Shown here piece by piece: positions 36,910-45,127 of a DNA stretch of 64,000 bases; position 1 is the stretch's first letter; each line of letters begins with the position of its first letter. The stretch is taken from NCBI RefSeq assembly GCF_000423085.1, contig NZ_AUHH01000018.1:1-64000 (forward strand). Reading direction: 5' to 3'. A model generated the notes under the pieces. The model worked only from the letters and a program-made list of their open reading frames with translations, did no database searches and was not told where the DNA came from. The translations under genes and the position numbers were made by a program. Source of the DNA: Granulicoccus phenolivorans DSM 17626 = NBRC 107789 = JCM 15570 (GTDB lineage Bacteria; Actinomycetota; Actinomycetes; Propionibacteriales; Propionibacteriaceae).

Positions 36910-37437
36910 CTAGAAGATCAGATTCTCGTTGACCGGAATCGAGTTCTCTTCACAGTAGTCGAGATACATGTTCAGGAATGAGAAGACGTCCATCGTCTTC
37001 AGGTGACGATCCTGCTCGTCGTAGAGGTCCAACGCGCCCTGCACGAAGAAGAGCGTCTTCATGCCGGTGTCGCTGGTGAGCGTGTGGATCACGCCCGGGT
37101 TCTCCTGGACGAAGTCCCCCTCCTGCGCGAGCCAGTCGTACTCCTCGTAGCGCCAGCTTCCCTCCAGGGTGTACGCCGAGACCGGGCCGCGATGGCGGTG
37201 ACGTCCGATCCCGCCCGGCCCCTTGGACCACAGGATGTTCACATACAGCGAGTTCCGCACGTCGAAGCGGAGCGGCTTGAGGAACACGTCGCCGGACGCC
37301 CCGACCCAGGGGTGGAAGAGAGACTCGTCGGTGCCCATGTAGATGTCCTGCACACCATGTTCCAGGTGCCTCTTCAGGACACGCTTCTCCACATCATCCA
37401 GGATGCTGTCCGGGTTGTCGTACGGGTTCTTGATCAT
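36910..37437 (-). CDS. Cupin protein, 2,4'-dihydroxyacetophenone dioxygenase-like
   Basis: A 175-residue single cupin. The metal site is suggested by GIGRHRHRGPVSAYTLEGSWRYEE (two His and Glu) and a later His in PGVIHTLTS. This layout resembles 2,4'-dihydroxyacetophenone dioxygenase and acetylacetone dioxygenase, which cleave C-C bonds next to carbonyls with a non-haem iron. GGAGG precedes the ATG. It is divergent from the GAF-Fis regulator across 250 nt that contains two small palindromes. Substrate not proven. Confidence 0.7.
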   Translation of the reverse strand: MIKNPYDNPDSILDDVEKRVLKRHLEHGVQDIYMGTDESLFHPWVGASGDVFLKPLRFDVRNSLYVNILWSKGPGGIGRHRHRGPVSAYTLEGSWRYEEYDWLAQEGDFVQENPGVIHTLTSDTGMKTLFFVQGALDLYDEQDRHLKTMDVFSFLNMYLDYCEENSIPVNENLIF

Positions 37438-37440
37438 TGA

Positions 37441-37475
37441 AACCTCCGAGGTTCATTGTTTGCCGACGTTGGCAA
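37441..37475. promoter_or_regulatory. Palindromes upstream of the cupin gene
   Basis: AACCTC-C-GAGGTT (37441-37453) overlaps the cupin ribosome site. TTGCC-GACGTT-GGCAA (37460-37475) lies just upstream. Either may bind the divergent regulator encoded at 37688. Confidence 0.35.
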
Positions 37476-37687
37476 TGCGGGTCCACTGGGCCGCGGCGAC
37501 TGGGCGTTCTGCCCGACGCCGTGGCGTGGTTATCCTCGCCGCAGGCAGACCCGATTCCGGGGGCTCAGGAGCTTCTTGTTCACAAGTTGAACATCTTCGG
37601 TCTCCCCTCTGGTCTGTGGTCCTGCCGCGCGAATAAAATCCTTGGGTTCCGGAATTTTTGACCGAGTGATCACACCGAGGGGGTTCC

Positions 37688-38767
37688 GTGCCATCCATTG
37701 ACCGCGCCGGCCTCGCCCGGCCAGCCAGGCCCGACATCATCAGGTCCTGGGGTCGATCCCGATTGAATGGGGTGGACTCGACCCGCCTCGAGATCGACCG
37801 GACCGAAGCCGATGTGGACTCCAGTTTCGTCACGGCAGCAGCTCCGGTCCTTCTGTCGGTAACGGATATGCTGGCGGGCACCTCGACGTCACTCGCCCTC
37901 GCCGACCCCTCCGGGGTGGTGAGCTGGCGGTGGCAATCGGATTCGTCGATCACCGCGTTGCTCGATCGTTCGGAGTTCGAACTCGGATCACACTTCGCGG
38001 AACCCTGTGCGGGCACGAACGGCATCGGACTGGCAATCGCAAGCCGACGCCCCGTGCGGGTCATCGGGGCCGAGCACTACAAGCAGATGTGGGACGTCTG
38101 GGCCTGCTTCGCGGCGCCGGTGGCGGACCCGATCACCGGCCAGATGGCCGGCCTGGTGAACATCACCTGCCGGGCCGAGTCTGCCAACCACTTCCTTGCG
38201 GTCGCGCTGCGATCCCTCACCGATCGCATCGGCGTTGCCCTGCGCGATGCCGCAGCCCCGCGACAGCACCGGCTGTTGGAAGCTTGTCTCCGGTTCCGCG
38301 CATCCACCAGGCGGGCGGTGGTCGCCCTGGACCGGACGTTGCTGCTGGCCGACGACAGAGCAGCGTCCTTTCACCTTGATCGGGCCCAGGTGTGGTCGGC
38401 GATCGTCGAAGCCGGCCCGTACGCCCGCATGGTCACCCTCCCCGGAGGACTCACCGCCGAGCTCTATCCGGTGGCGCCTCGATCCCTCTCCCACGGGGTA
38501 GTACTGGTGCTGGGACCGAACACTGGTTCCCGAACCCTGCCGGACTCGGGCGGGGCGGGCTCAGGCGGGGCGCGCTCGAGCGGGGCGGGCTCGCCCCAGA
38601 GCGTCCCGACGCGAATGCCGAGCACGCCGTTGCAGCAGGCCGAGGCGGACATCATCCGGCAGGTGCTCGTTGAATGCGGCGGGAACAAGTCCGAGGCCGC
38701 GGAGCGACTCGGTATCTCGCGGGGAACGCTGTACCAGCGGCTGCGGCGCTATGGCATCGCCGGATGA
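37688..38767 (+). CDS. GAF-domain regulator with Fis-type helix-turn-helix (AcoR-like, no AAA+ domain)
   Basis: A 359-residue regulator. The N-terminal GAF-like part has GSHFAEPCAGTNGIGLAIASRRPVRVIGAEHYKQMWDVWACFAAPV, the hallmark of AcoR-type sensors. A Gly/Ser-rich linker (about residues 285-310) leads to a C-terminal Fis helix-turn-helix, ADIIRQVLVECGGNKSEAAERLGISRGTLYQRLRRYGI. The sigma54-interacting AAA+ domain of AcoR/NtrC is missing, as is common in actinobacteria. GTG 37688 follows GAGGGGG. Its likely targets are the divergent cupin gene and the SDR downstream. Confidence 0.82.
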   Translation: MPSIDRAGLARPARPDIIRSWGRSRLNGVDSTRLEIDRTEADVDSSFVTAAAPVLLSVTDMLAGTSTSLALADPSGVVSWRWQSDSSITALLDRSEFELGSHFAEPCAGTNGIGLAIASRRPVRVIGAEHYKQMWDVWACFAAPVADPITGQMAGLVNITCRAESANHFLAVALRSLTDRIGVALRDAAAPRQHRLLEACLRFRASTRRAVVALDRTLLLADDRAASFHLDRAQVWSAIVEAGPYARMVTLPGGLTAELYPVAPRSLSHGVVLVLGPNTGSRTLPDSGGAGSGGARSSGAGSPQSVPTRMPSTPLQQAEADIIRQVLVECGGNKSEAAERLGISRGTLYQRLRRYGIAG

Positions 38768-38874
38768 TCGGTGTTCAAGTCCTGCACAATCGGCTCCCGG
38801 GGCGACAATCCGGTGACGTTTCGAACTAGGTTCGCGGATACCAACGCAGGTCAGTGAGATCGAGGAGGATCTTC

Positions 38875-39609
38875 GTGTCGACTTTTTCCCAAGAACTTTT
38901 TGCTGGCAAGACCGCGATCGTCACCGGTGGTACGTCCGGGCTCGGAGCTGGATCGGCCCAGTACCTCGCCGAGCTCGGGGCCACCGTCTACGCCGTCGGC
39001 CTCGGTTCGGACAAGGTGACCTTTCCCGAGCATCTGGACATCCGCGTGCGCGAGGTCGACGTGACCAACGATGAGCACCTGATGTCGTTGTACTCGGAGC
39101 TGGACTCCCTGGACATCCTCATGCCTGCCGCTGGCATCAGCATGGGGGATCGCGAGCTGGAGTGGGAACCCTTCAACAAGGTGTTGGCCATTCAGCTCAA
39201 CGGTGTCTATCGCACGATCCAGTTGGCGCATCCCCTTCTCGCCGCGCACGGCGGGTCCATCGTGATGGTTGCCTCGATGTACTCGTTCTTCGGAGGCGGC
39301 AAGCGCGCCGCGTATTCAGCAGCCAAGGGCGGGATCACGCAGTTGACCAAGTCTCTGGCCGAGGCGTACGCCCCCGACCACATCCGCGTCAACGCCATCG
39401 CGCCCGGATGGATCGACACCCCGTTGCTGGCGCCGCTCAAGGCTGATCAGGCGCTCAGTGACCGGATCCTCTCGCGCACCCCGTTGGGACGCTACGGCAC
39501 CCCGGAGGAAATCGGTAAGGTCACCGCATTCCTCGCCTCCGACGCTGCATCCTTCATCACCGGAGTCGTCCTCCCCGTCGACGGTGGCTATCTCGTCACA
39601 GGAATCTGA
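38875..39609 (+). CDS. Short-chain dehydrogenase/reductase of the islet
   Basis: A 244-residue classical SDR. The cofactor motif is VTGGTSGLGAGSAQYLAELG (TGxxxGxG) and the catalytic motif YSAAKGG with the Ser in MVASMYSFFGG upstream. The usual NNAG structural motif is replaced by PAAG (LMPAAGIS). The C-terminus has the NAIAPGWIDTPLL and DGGYLVTGI patterns. GTG 38875 is preferred because GAGGAGG is 6 nt upstream; the open frame reaches 38854. It probably oxidises an alcohol or reduces a ketone in the same pathway as the cupin dioxygenase. Confidence 0.88.
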   Translation: MSTFSQELFAGKTAIVTGGTSGLGAGSAQYLAELGATVYAVGLGSDKVTFPEHLDIRVREVDVTNDEHLMSLYSELDSLDILMPAAGISMGDRELEWEPFNKVLAIQLNGVYRTIQLAHPLLAAHGGSIVMVASMYSFFGGGKRAAYSAAKGGITQLTKSLAEAYAPDHIRVNAIAPGWIDTPLLAPLKADQALSDRILSRTPLGRYGTPEEIGKVTAFLASDAASFITGVVLPVDGGYLVTGI

Positions 39610-39679
39610 GCCTGCAGCCACCTGCACCTCGGGCCGTCTGGCCAGGACAGAGCCCTGCTGATGGGTACCAGATGCGTAC

Positions 39680-39772
39680 CGAGGATCCGGGAAGCAGAAA
39701 TCCCCTGTCAGAACCATGTTCTGACAGGGGAATCGACTTGTAGCCCCGACGGGATTCGAACCCGCGCTACCG
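39680..39772 (-). repeat. Right direct repeat (within intact tRNA-Glu)
   Basis: 93 bp matching 36672-36764 with one difference (A for T next to the hairpin). This copy includes the 3' 32 nt of the complete tRNA-Glu gene and its terminator. Confidence 0.85.
39701..39731 (-). terminator. Terminator of the tRNA-Gln/tRNA-Glu unit
   Basis: TCCCCTGTCAGAAC (39701-39714) and GTTCTGACAGGGGA (39718-39731) form a 14-bp perfect stem with a CAT loop. On the minus strand it is followed by TTTCTGCTT. It starts 9 nt past the tRNA-Glu 3' end. Confidence 0.8.
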
Positions 39773-39813
39773 CCGTGAGAGGGCGGCGTGCTAGGCCGCT
39801 ACACAACGGGGCC
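39741..39813 (-). tRNA. tRNA-Glu (anticodon CUC)
   Basis: A 73-nt cloverleaf on the minus strand. The acceptor GGCCCCG pairs with CGGGGCT (G-U at the end), with discriminator A. The D stem is GUGU/GCAC, the anticodon stem CCGCC/GGCGG with loop CUCUCAC, and the T arm has GGGUUCGAAUCCC. The anticodon is at 39777-39779. No CCA is encoded. Its 3' end is duplicated 3 kb away. Confidence 0.95.
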
Positions 39814-39877
39814 CTAGCCCGAAGAACATATCAGCACAGTCAGCTGACTGCAAATCCTGCGCTGATGCTCTTCCGCG

Positions 39878-39949
39878 CAGGGGTACCAGGACTCGAACCT
39901 AGACTAACTGAACCAGAATCAGTCGGGCTGCCAATTACCCCATACCCCT
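39878..39949 (-). tRNA. tRNA-Gln (anticodon CUG)
   Basis: A 72-nt cloverleaf on the minus strand. Acceptor AGGGGUA pairs with UACCCCU, discriminator G. The anticodon loop is UUCUGGU between ACUGA and UCAGU, anticodon at 39914-39916, and the T arm has GGUUCGAGUCC. It lies 64 nt upstream of tRNA-Glu in the same transcription direction. It is the substrate of the GlnRS encoded at 18 kb. Confidence 0.95.
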
Positions 39950-40309
39950 CTGCGCCACCGGTTCTTAACGCCCCGGCAACGAGGAATAACATTAGTGGAT
40001 GATGCCGCCGCTCGCAAATCGGCGCGTCGCCTGATCCACGGTGCCCGCGTGGGGTGCTTCGCTCCTCAGCTCAATGTACCCACCCGGAGCTGTTCGGGAG
40101 GACCGAGCTTCGGTTCGGTCAGGCAGCGTCACCGTTGGGTAGGCAGCTTCGGTGCGCCGTGACGCTGGGTTTCCGATGCCGACGTTGGGTGGGTGTGGTG
40201 AAGCTCGATCCGGGAGGCCGGGGCAGGCGTACGAGCGGCGACCCGGGCGGCATCGTGGAATGAGGCACCAGAATCGGCAGTCCGTCCCGATTTCGTCCAC
40301 ACTGGTCGG
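39950..40309. other. Spacer between tRNAs and arfB, with an inverted repeat
   Basis: No gene is recognised. It must contain the tRNA promoter on the minus strand. An inverted repeat CAGCGTCAC (40124-40132) and GTGACGCTG (40159-40167) with a 26-nt loop is present; its role is unknown. CACACT lies 6 nt before the arfB GTG and may be its -10. Confidence 0.45.
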
Positions 40310-40768
40310 GTGAGCTTGCCGGGAGGAGACCTGATCGTACGCCCCGGCCCGGGCGTACCCAGGGGTCTCACCATCCCGGCAGCGGAGTTGGACGAGCGAT
40401 TCTCCCGCTCGGGCGGACCGGGTGGACAAGGGGTGAACACCACCGACAGCCGGGTGGAGTTGCTGTTCGAGCCGGCCGCCTCGAGCGCTTTCACCCAGGC
40501 CCAGCGGGACCGCATCCTCACCGCCCTGGCCGACCGACTCGTGCACGATCGGATCTCGATCGTCGCCTCCGAGTACCGCAGCCAGTTCCGGAACCGGGCA
40601 GCGGCGCGCGAGCGGCTGGCCGACCTGCTGCGCCGAGCCCTGGCCCCGCCCCCGCCGACGCGCCGAGCCACCAAGCGCACCCGCGGGTCGCAGGTGCGGC
40701 GACTGGAGACCAAGCGTCGCCGCGGGGAGATCAAGGCCGGCCGCAGAATGCCCAGGGACACCGGCTAG
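40310..40768 (+). CDS. arfB: Alternative ribosome-rescue factor ArfB (peptidyl-tRNA hydrolase)
   Basis: ArfB frees stalled ribosomes by hydrolysing peptidyl-tRNA, using a GGQ loop and a basic tail that enters the empty mRNA channel. The 152-residue protein has FSRSGGPGGQGVNTTDSRVEL (GGQ near residues 40-42) and an RF-1-like domain with SEYRSQFRNRAAARERL. The C-terminus is strongly basic (TRRATKRTRGS to RRLETKRRRGEIK). Start GTG 40310. Confidence 0.92.
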   Translation: MSLPGGDLIVRPGPGVPRGLTIPAAELDERFSRSGGPGGQGVNTTDSRVELLFEPAASSAFTQAQRDRILTALADRLVHDRISIVASEYRSQFRNRAAARERLADLLRRALAPPPPTRRATKRTRGSQVRRLETKRRRGEIKAGRRMPRDTG

Positions 40769-40848
40769 CTCGACTGACCGGAGCCCGCTGCGGGCCGGGT
40801 GGCGCCGGCGCATGACCCAGCCACTCCACCCGTCACGATGACAGTGCA

Positions 40849-42114
40849 TCACTGCTGGCTGTCGCCCCCGGCGGAGGACAGATCGATTGCGCGGGCAACG
40901 GTGGTGAGGTCTGGGCCGGATGCCTCTGGGCCCAGCAGATCACGGGTCACCGCCACCCTGATCTCCCGCGCCAGAGAGGTCGGCCCCTCGACCACCAGCT
41001 CCCGACCTTGGGTCAGGAGCACCGCGTCGTCGGGGCGGACCTGCGTCAGATCGAATGCCTTCCGGCGAGGCCACCACTCCGGAAAGTGCTTTTCCGGTCC
41101 GGCGCCCTTGATCCGGGTCAGGCTGATCGTCGCCGTGCGGGCGTCGGCATCGATACTCCCGACTTGGATACGGGTCAGACCCAATCCCAGAGAGGCGGGC
41201 GGCTCCGGAAAACCATCGATCCCGCTCTTGCTCCCGGCACGCCACGTGAAGTTCCCCGCACTATCGGCGACCAGGTAGGAGCGGCCTCCCTCGAACACGT
41301 GAACCAGGACAACCGGGTCTTCGCCGATACCGACGTCCCATCGCTCAGGGACCCGAAGCTCGATGAAATACTCACCGAATCGCGCTGCCAGATAGCCCTC
41401 TCGTTCACGCTGGTGGAGCGGTCGCAGGGAGATGGTGACGTCGACATCACCGGCCTCGTTCCACACGCGCGACTCATCGAGCCACCCCAAACTCCACATA
41501 TTGGCCGCGTTCATCCCTGGCCCCACGCCATAGACGGGGCGACCGTTCGGGGCAATCTGGTTCATCTGAGAATCCGGATTGATCCCGATGGTGGTGGTAT
41601 CCGGCCCCGTGCTCATAATGTCCCAGGGGTCCTGATATTCGGCCTCCGATCCCAGCATGCGCGAGTGATTGAGCCCGTAGACGTGCCCCATCTCCTGACC
41701 GATGAGGGAGGGGGCAAGACCGGCCATGGCGAGATTCTTTCCGTCATCACCCCCGACAGCGCCACCGGGGCCCCCGAACAGGTCCAGGGCCCGATTCAGG
41801 ACAACAAGGGTGTTGAAGTTGTCCATGTCGACGCCGGCCTGACGCGCGGCTGCCTTGGCGTCAGCGAGCAGCTTGTCGCGACCTGCCGGGTTCGCCCCCG
41901 AGCCGGTGTAGTCATCGGTAAGTTCGAACCAGCCGTACACCGCCGAGTCGGCCAACACGGCCTTCCCGTAGGACATGTCGGTCCAGAAATCGAACATTCC
42001 ACCGGTACCGGCTCCGGCCTTTGTGAAAAACCGTTCGTACCATTCTTTGGTGTGTGGCTGAGATCGGTCTGCGGGAAAATTGACCAAAAGAATTGCCCAT
42101 GGCTTGGCAGTCAC
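40849..42114 (-). CDS. Metalloprotease-like protein with QExxH in place of HExxH
   Basis: A 421-residue protein with the look of a gluzincin/M6- or M64-like peptidase. WAILLVNFPAD opens the domain, FWTDMSYGKAVL follows, and the active-site region is LIGQEMGHVYGLNHSRML, matching HExxHxxGxxH except that the first zinc-binding His is Gln. A downstream DPWDIMS resembles a Met-turn. The C-terminal third has beta-rich repeats. No signal peptide is obvious, so it may be cytosolic or exported by another route. GTG 42114 follows AGAGG. Activity is uncertain because of the Gln. Confidence 0.6.
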   Translation of the reverse strand: MTAKPWAILLVNFPADRSQPHTKEWYERFFTKAGAGTGGMFDFWTDMSYGKAVLADSAVYGWFELTDDYTGSGANPAGRDKLLADAKAAARQAGVDMDNFNTLVVLNRALDLFGGPGGAVGGDDGKNLAMAGLAPSLIGQEMGHVYGLNHSRMLGSEAEYQDPWDIMSTGPDTTTIGINPDSQMNQIAPNGRPVYGVGPGMNAANMWSLGWLDESRVWNEAGDVDVTISLRPLHQREREGYLAARFGEYFIELRVPERWDVGIGEDPVVLVHVFEGGRSYLVADSAGNFTWRAGSKSGIDGFPEPPASLGLGLTRIQVGSIDADARTATISLTRIKGAGPEKHFPEWWPRRKAFDLTQVRPDDAVLLTQGRELVVEGPTSLAREIRVAVTRDLLGPEASGPDLTTVARAIDLSSAGGDSQQ

Positions 42115-42486
42115 GGCACACCTCTGTCCGCTCGAAGATAACCACAGGCTATTCCCGCGGAATGCGACCAGACCAGAGCTACGGATGCCAGATATTCAGC
42201 GGACAAAATTCTGTGGCCAGGGTCGCTTCGTGGCCAATGACCAGCTCGCAGGATCAGCCGCAGGCAAAACGTCCGCCACCGGTCCCGCGACAGCAGTGAC
42301 CACCCCGCAGGCCGAAGCGCTTCCCGTGCCGGGCCTCGGTGACGCGCCGCCGGTTGGGCCGGATACCGTCGTTCTCGGTGCAGCAGAACTCACCGAGGAC
42401 CACCAAAGTGCCGCTGACTGGACGCGATCACATTCTGGTGCACCAAAAACGACGCTCGCCGGAGTAGGTCACCGCCTGGCGATCGG
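42115..42486. other. Intergenic, nothing recognised
   Basis: 372 nt between the metalloprotease-like gene start and the uvrA2 stop. Short open frames here have no recognisable motif or ribosome site. No repeat or clear promoter was seen. Confidence 0.4.
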
Positions 42487-44997
42487 CTACGGCGACTCGA
42501 CCACCGCCGCCGACAGATCCATCTGTCGGGCCAGATAGCGGCCGGTGAGCGAGGCCGGGTCAGCGGCCACCTGCGCGGGCGTTCCGGTGGCCACGATCCG
42601 GCCGCCGTCCTCCCCGCCGCCGGGGCCCAGGTCGATCACCAGGTCCGCGTTCGCGATCAGGTCCAGGTCGTGCTCGATCACGATGACGGTGGCGCCGCGG
42701 CCGGTGAGTCGGCGCAGGACCGCCAGCAGGGTGCGTACATCCAGCGGATGCAGCCCCACGCTCGGTTCGTCGAGCACGAACAGGGCATCGCGCTGGTCCT
42801 TGTGCAACTGGTTCACCAGCTTCAGCCGCTGGGCCTCCCCGCCCGACAGCGCCGGGGTCGCCTCGCCAAGGGTGAGGTAGCCGAGCCCGAGCTCAGCCAG
42901 GCCGGCCAGCCGCTTGTGCACCCGGGACAGATCCTCGGTGTGGGCCAGCGCCTCGCGTACGGTGCACCCCAGCAGCGCGGGCAACGAGATCCCGTCGCGC
43001 AGGTACCGGTCGGCGGCCGGCGCGAATCGGCTGCCGCCGCACTCGGGGCACACGATGTCGACATCGGGCAGGAACTGGACGTCGAGAGAGACCTCGCCGG
43101 TCCCCTCACAGCGTGGACAGGACAGCGAGCCGGTGTTGTAGGAGAAATCGGAGGCGGTGAGCCCGTCGGCCCGGGCGGCGTCGGTGCTCGCGTACGCCTT
43201 GCGCAGCTCATCCATCACCCCGGAGTAGGTGGCGACGGTCGAGCGCACGTTGAGCCCGATCGGGGTGGCGTCGACCACCTGGGCCCTGAGCCCCGCCGGC
43301 GTGTCCAGCGTACGCACGTGGTCCGGCAGCGCGGTGCCGTTCGCCCGGGCCTGCAGGGCGGGGACCAGCGAGTCCAGGATCAGGGTGGTCTTGCCCGACC
43401 CGGACATCCCGGTCACCGCGGTCAGCCGGCCCAGCGGCACCGCGATGTCGAGGCTGTGGACGGTATGGATCGGCGCGGTCGCCAGCCGGATCGCGCCGTG
43501 CTCGAAGACCGTGTCCGGCGCAACGACCGGCCCCACGACGACCGGTTCGGTACCGGCCAGAAACCCACCGAGCAACGATTCGGGCGCCGCGGCCACGGTA
43601 TCCGGGTCGCCCGCGGCGATCACCGTGCCGCCCTCGGTGCCCGAGCCGGGCCCGATCTCGATCAGCCAGTCCGCCTCGCGCAAGATCTGCACATCGTGAT
43701 CGACGAAGACCACCGAGTTCCCGTCGGCGAGCAGGTCCCGCATCACCCCGAGCAGGCCGTCGACGTTGGCCGGATGCAACCCGATCGAGGGTTCGTCGAG
43801 CACGTAGAGGACCCCAGTCGTGCGATTGCGGACCGCCCGAGCCAACTGGGCCCGCTGCCGCTCCCCGGTCGACAGGGACGCCCCGGCCCGGTCCAGCGCC
43901 AGGTAGCCCAGGCCCAGATCGACCAACCGCCGGGCCATCCCGACCAGGGTCTCGATCAGTGCGGCGGCCATCTCCTGCATGTCGGCGGGCAGTGTGTCGG
44001 GGATGCTCGGTACCCAGGCGAGCAGGTGATCCAGGGTCAGCGCGGTGGCCTCGGCCAGGTTCCGCTCCCCGATCCGGGGAGCCCGGGCCGCCGGGCTGAG
44101 TCGCGTACCGGCGCAGTCGGGGCAGGTGCCCTCGCGCAGGAACCGGCTGACCTTGGCCAGGCGCTTCTCGGTGTCGGCACGCTGCAGTTCCTTGGTCACC
44201 GTCAGCCGGGCATTGCGGAAGGTGAAATCGAGTTCGTGCAGCCCCTTCTTGCTGGTGACCGTGATGTGCTTCTTCTCCTCCGGCCCGGCCAGGACGATCT
44301 CGCGCTCCGCGTCGGTCAGGTCACGCCACGGCACGTCGGTGCGCACGCCGAACTCCCGGACGATGTCGGGCTGCACGTTGAACCCGAACATCTGCCACGG
44401 CGCCACCGCTCCCTGGTCGATGGTCTTGGTCGGATCGGGCACCAGGGCGGCATCGTCGACGGTACGCACCACCCCGAGCCCCTGACACCGCGGACAGGCC
44501 CCGGTGGAGTTGAACGACAGCGCCTCCGCACCGGGTGCCTGCACCGTCGCGCCGCATTCGGGACAGGTGAAGGGCACCTCGGCGGCCACGTCGATGGTCG
44601 GCGGGACCCGATGCCCGTTGGGGCACAGGTGCGCGGCGAGCCGGGAGAACATCAGCCGCAGCACGTTGAGCAGTTCGGTGGTGGTCCCGAAGGTGGAGCG
44701 CACCCCCGGTACGCCGGGCCGCTGCCGCAGCGCCAGGGCCGCGGGGACATGTTCGATCGAGTCGACCGCGGCCCGCGGGGCATGCGACATCCGGCGCCGG
44801 GTGTAGGTCGACAACGCCTCGATGTAGCGCCGCGAGCCCTCGGCGTACAGCACTCCGAGCGCCAGCGACGACTTGCCCGAACCCGACACTCCCCCGATCC
44901 CCACCAGGACATGCAGCGGAATGTCGACGTCGACCGCGCGCAGGTTGTGCACCCGCGCGCCGCGGACCTCGATGCGGTCGGGCTGGGACCGGGTCAT
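42487..44997 (-). CDS. UvrA-like ABC ATPase (UvrA2/DrrC type)
   Basis: An 836-residue UvrA paralogue with two ABC ATPase halves. The first Walker A is GGVSGSGKSSLALGVLYAEGSRRYIEAL; the second is MSGSGKTTLILDSLVPAL. Both signature motifs (LSTGERQRAQLARAV and LSGGEAQRLKLVNQL) and zinc-binding Cys clusters (CPECGATV, CPRCQGLG, CPRCEGTG, CPECGGSRF) are seen. At 836 residues it is shorter than the roughly 950 of true UvrA, consistent with UvrA2, which lacks the UvrB-binding part and can give drug resistance. ATG 44997 overlaps the stop of an 18-codon leader ORF. Confidence 0.9.
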   Translation of the reverse strand: MTRSQPDRIEVRGARVHNLRAVDVDIPLHVLVGIGGVSGSGKSSLALGVLYAEGSRRYIEALSTYTRRRMSHAPRAAVDSIEHVPAALALRQRPGVPGVRSTFGTTTELLNVLRLMFSRLAAHLCPNGHRVPPTIDVAAEVPFTCPECGATVQAPGAEALSFNSTGACPRCQGLGVVRTVDDAALVPDPTKTIDQGAVAPWQMFGFNVQPDIVREFGVRTDVPWRDLTDAEREIVLAGPEEKKHITVTSKKGLHELDFTFRNARLTVTKELQRADTEKRLAKVSRFLREGTCPDCAGTRLSPAARAPRIGERNLAEATALTLDHLLAWVPSIPDTLPADMQEMAAALIETLVGMARRLVDLGLGYLALDRAGASLSTGERQRAQLARAVRNRTTGVLYVLDEPSIGLHPANVDGLLGVMRDLLADGNSVVFVDHDVQILREADWLIEIGPGSGTEGGTVIAAGDPDTVAAAPESLLGGFLAGTEPVVVGPVVAPDTVFEHGAIRLATAPIHTVHSLDIAVPLGRLTAVTGMSGSGKTTLILDSLVPALQARANGTALPDHVRTLDTPAGLRAQVVDATPIGLNVRSTVATYSGVMDELRKAYASTDAARADGLTASDFSYNTGSLSCPRCEGTGEVSLDVQFLPDVDIVCPECGGSRFAPAADRYLRDGISLPALLGCTVREALAHTEDLSRVHKRLAGLAELGLGYLTLGEATPALSGGEAQRLKLVNQLHKDQRDALFVLDEPSVGLHPLDVRTLLAVLRRLTGRGATVIVIEHDLDLIANADLVIDLGPGGGEDGGRIVATGTPAQVAADPASLTGRYLARQMDLSAAVVESP

Positions 44998-45050
44998 CGT
45001 CGACCCGCTCGACGCCGGCCCGCCCGCGGGATCCCGGTCACCTGCGCCAT
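44994..45050 (-). CDS. Arg-rich 18-residue leader ORF coupled to uvrA2
   Basis: The reading frame MAQVTGIPRAGRRRAGRR starts at 45050 behind an excellent GGCAGGAGG site and ends in TGA that overlaps the uvrA2 ATG (ATGA). The uvrA2 ATG itself has no good ribosome site, so translation of the leader probably delivers ribosomes to it. Whether the peptide senses a drug or simply provides coupling is unknown. Confidence 0.5.
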   Translation of the reverse strand: MAQVTGIPRAGRRRAGRR

Positions 45051-45127
45051 CGACTCCTCCTGCCGTTGCCCTGCCCGGCCACTGTAGACCGGTGCCGGCG
45101 CGAGGCCGGCGCGGTGCCGGCCGCATG

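Larger units (their letters stand above)
36672..39772. mobile_element. tRNA-Glu-bounded 3-kb islet
   Basis: A cupin gene, a GAF-Fis regulator and an SDR lie between two near-identical 93-bp repeats derived from the tRNA-Glu 3' end. The intact tRNA is at the right end with its 3' end facing the islet, the normal geometry for tRNA-targeted integration. No integrase, excisionase or transposase is present inside, so it may be a remnant, be mobilised in trans, or come from a recombination between tRNA copies. Confidence 0.6.

Noticed and set aside
42080-42538. Open frame in the metalloprotease/uvrA2 gap
   Set aside because: No ribosome site or motif; overlaps both neighbours.
42670-45087. 805-codon open frame opposite uvrA2
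   Set aside because: Antisense shadow; uvrA2 has full ABC and zinc motifs.
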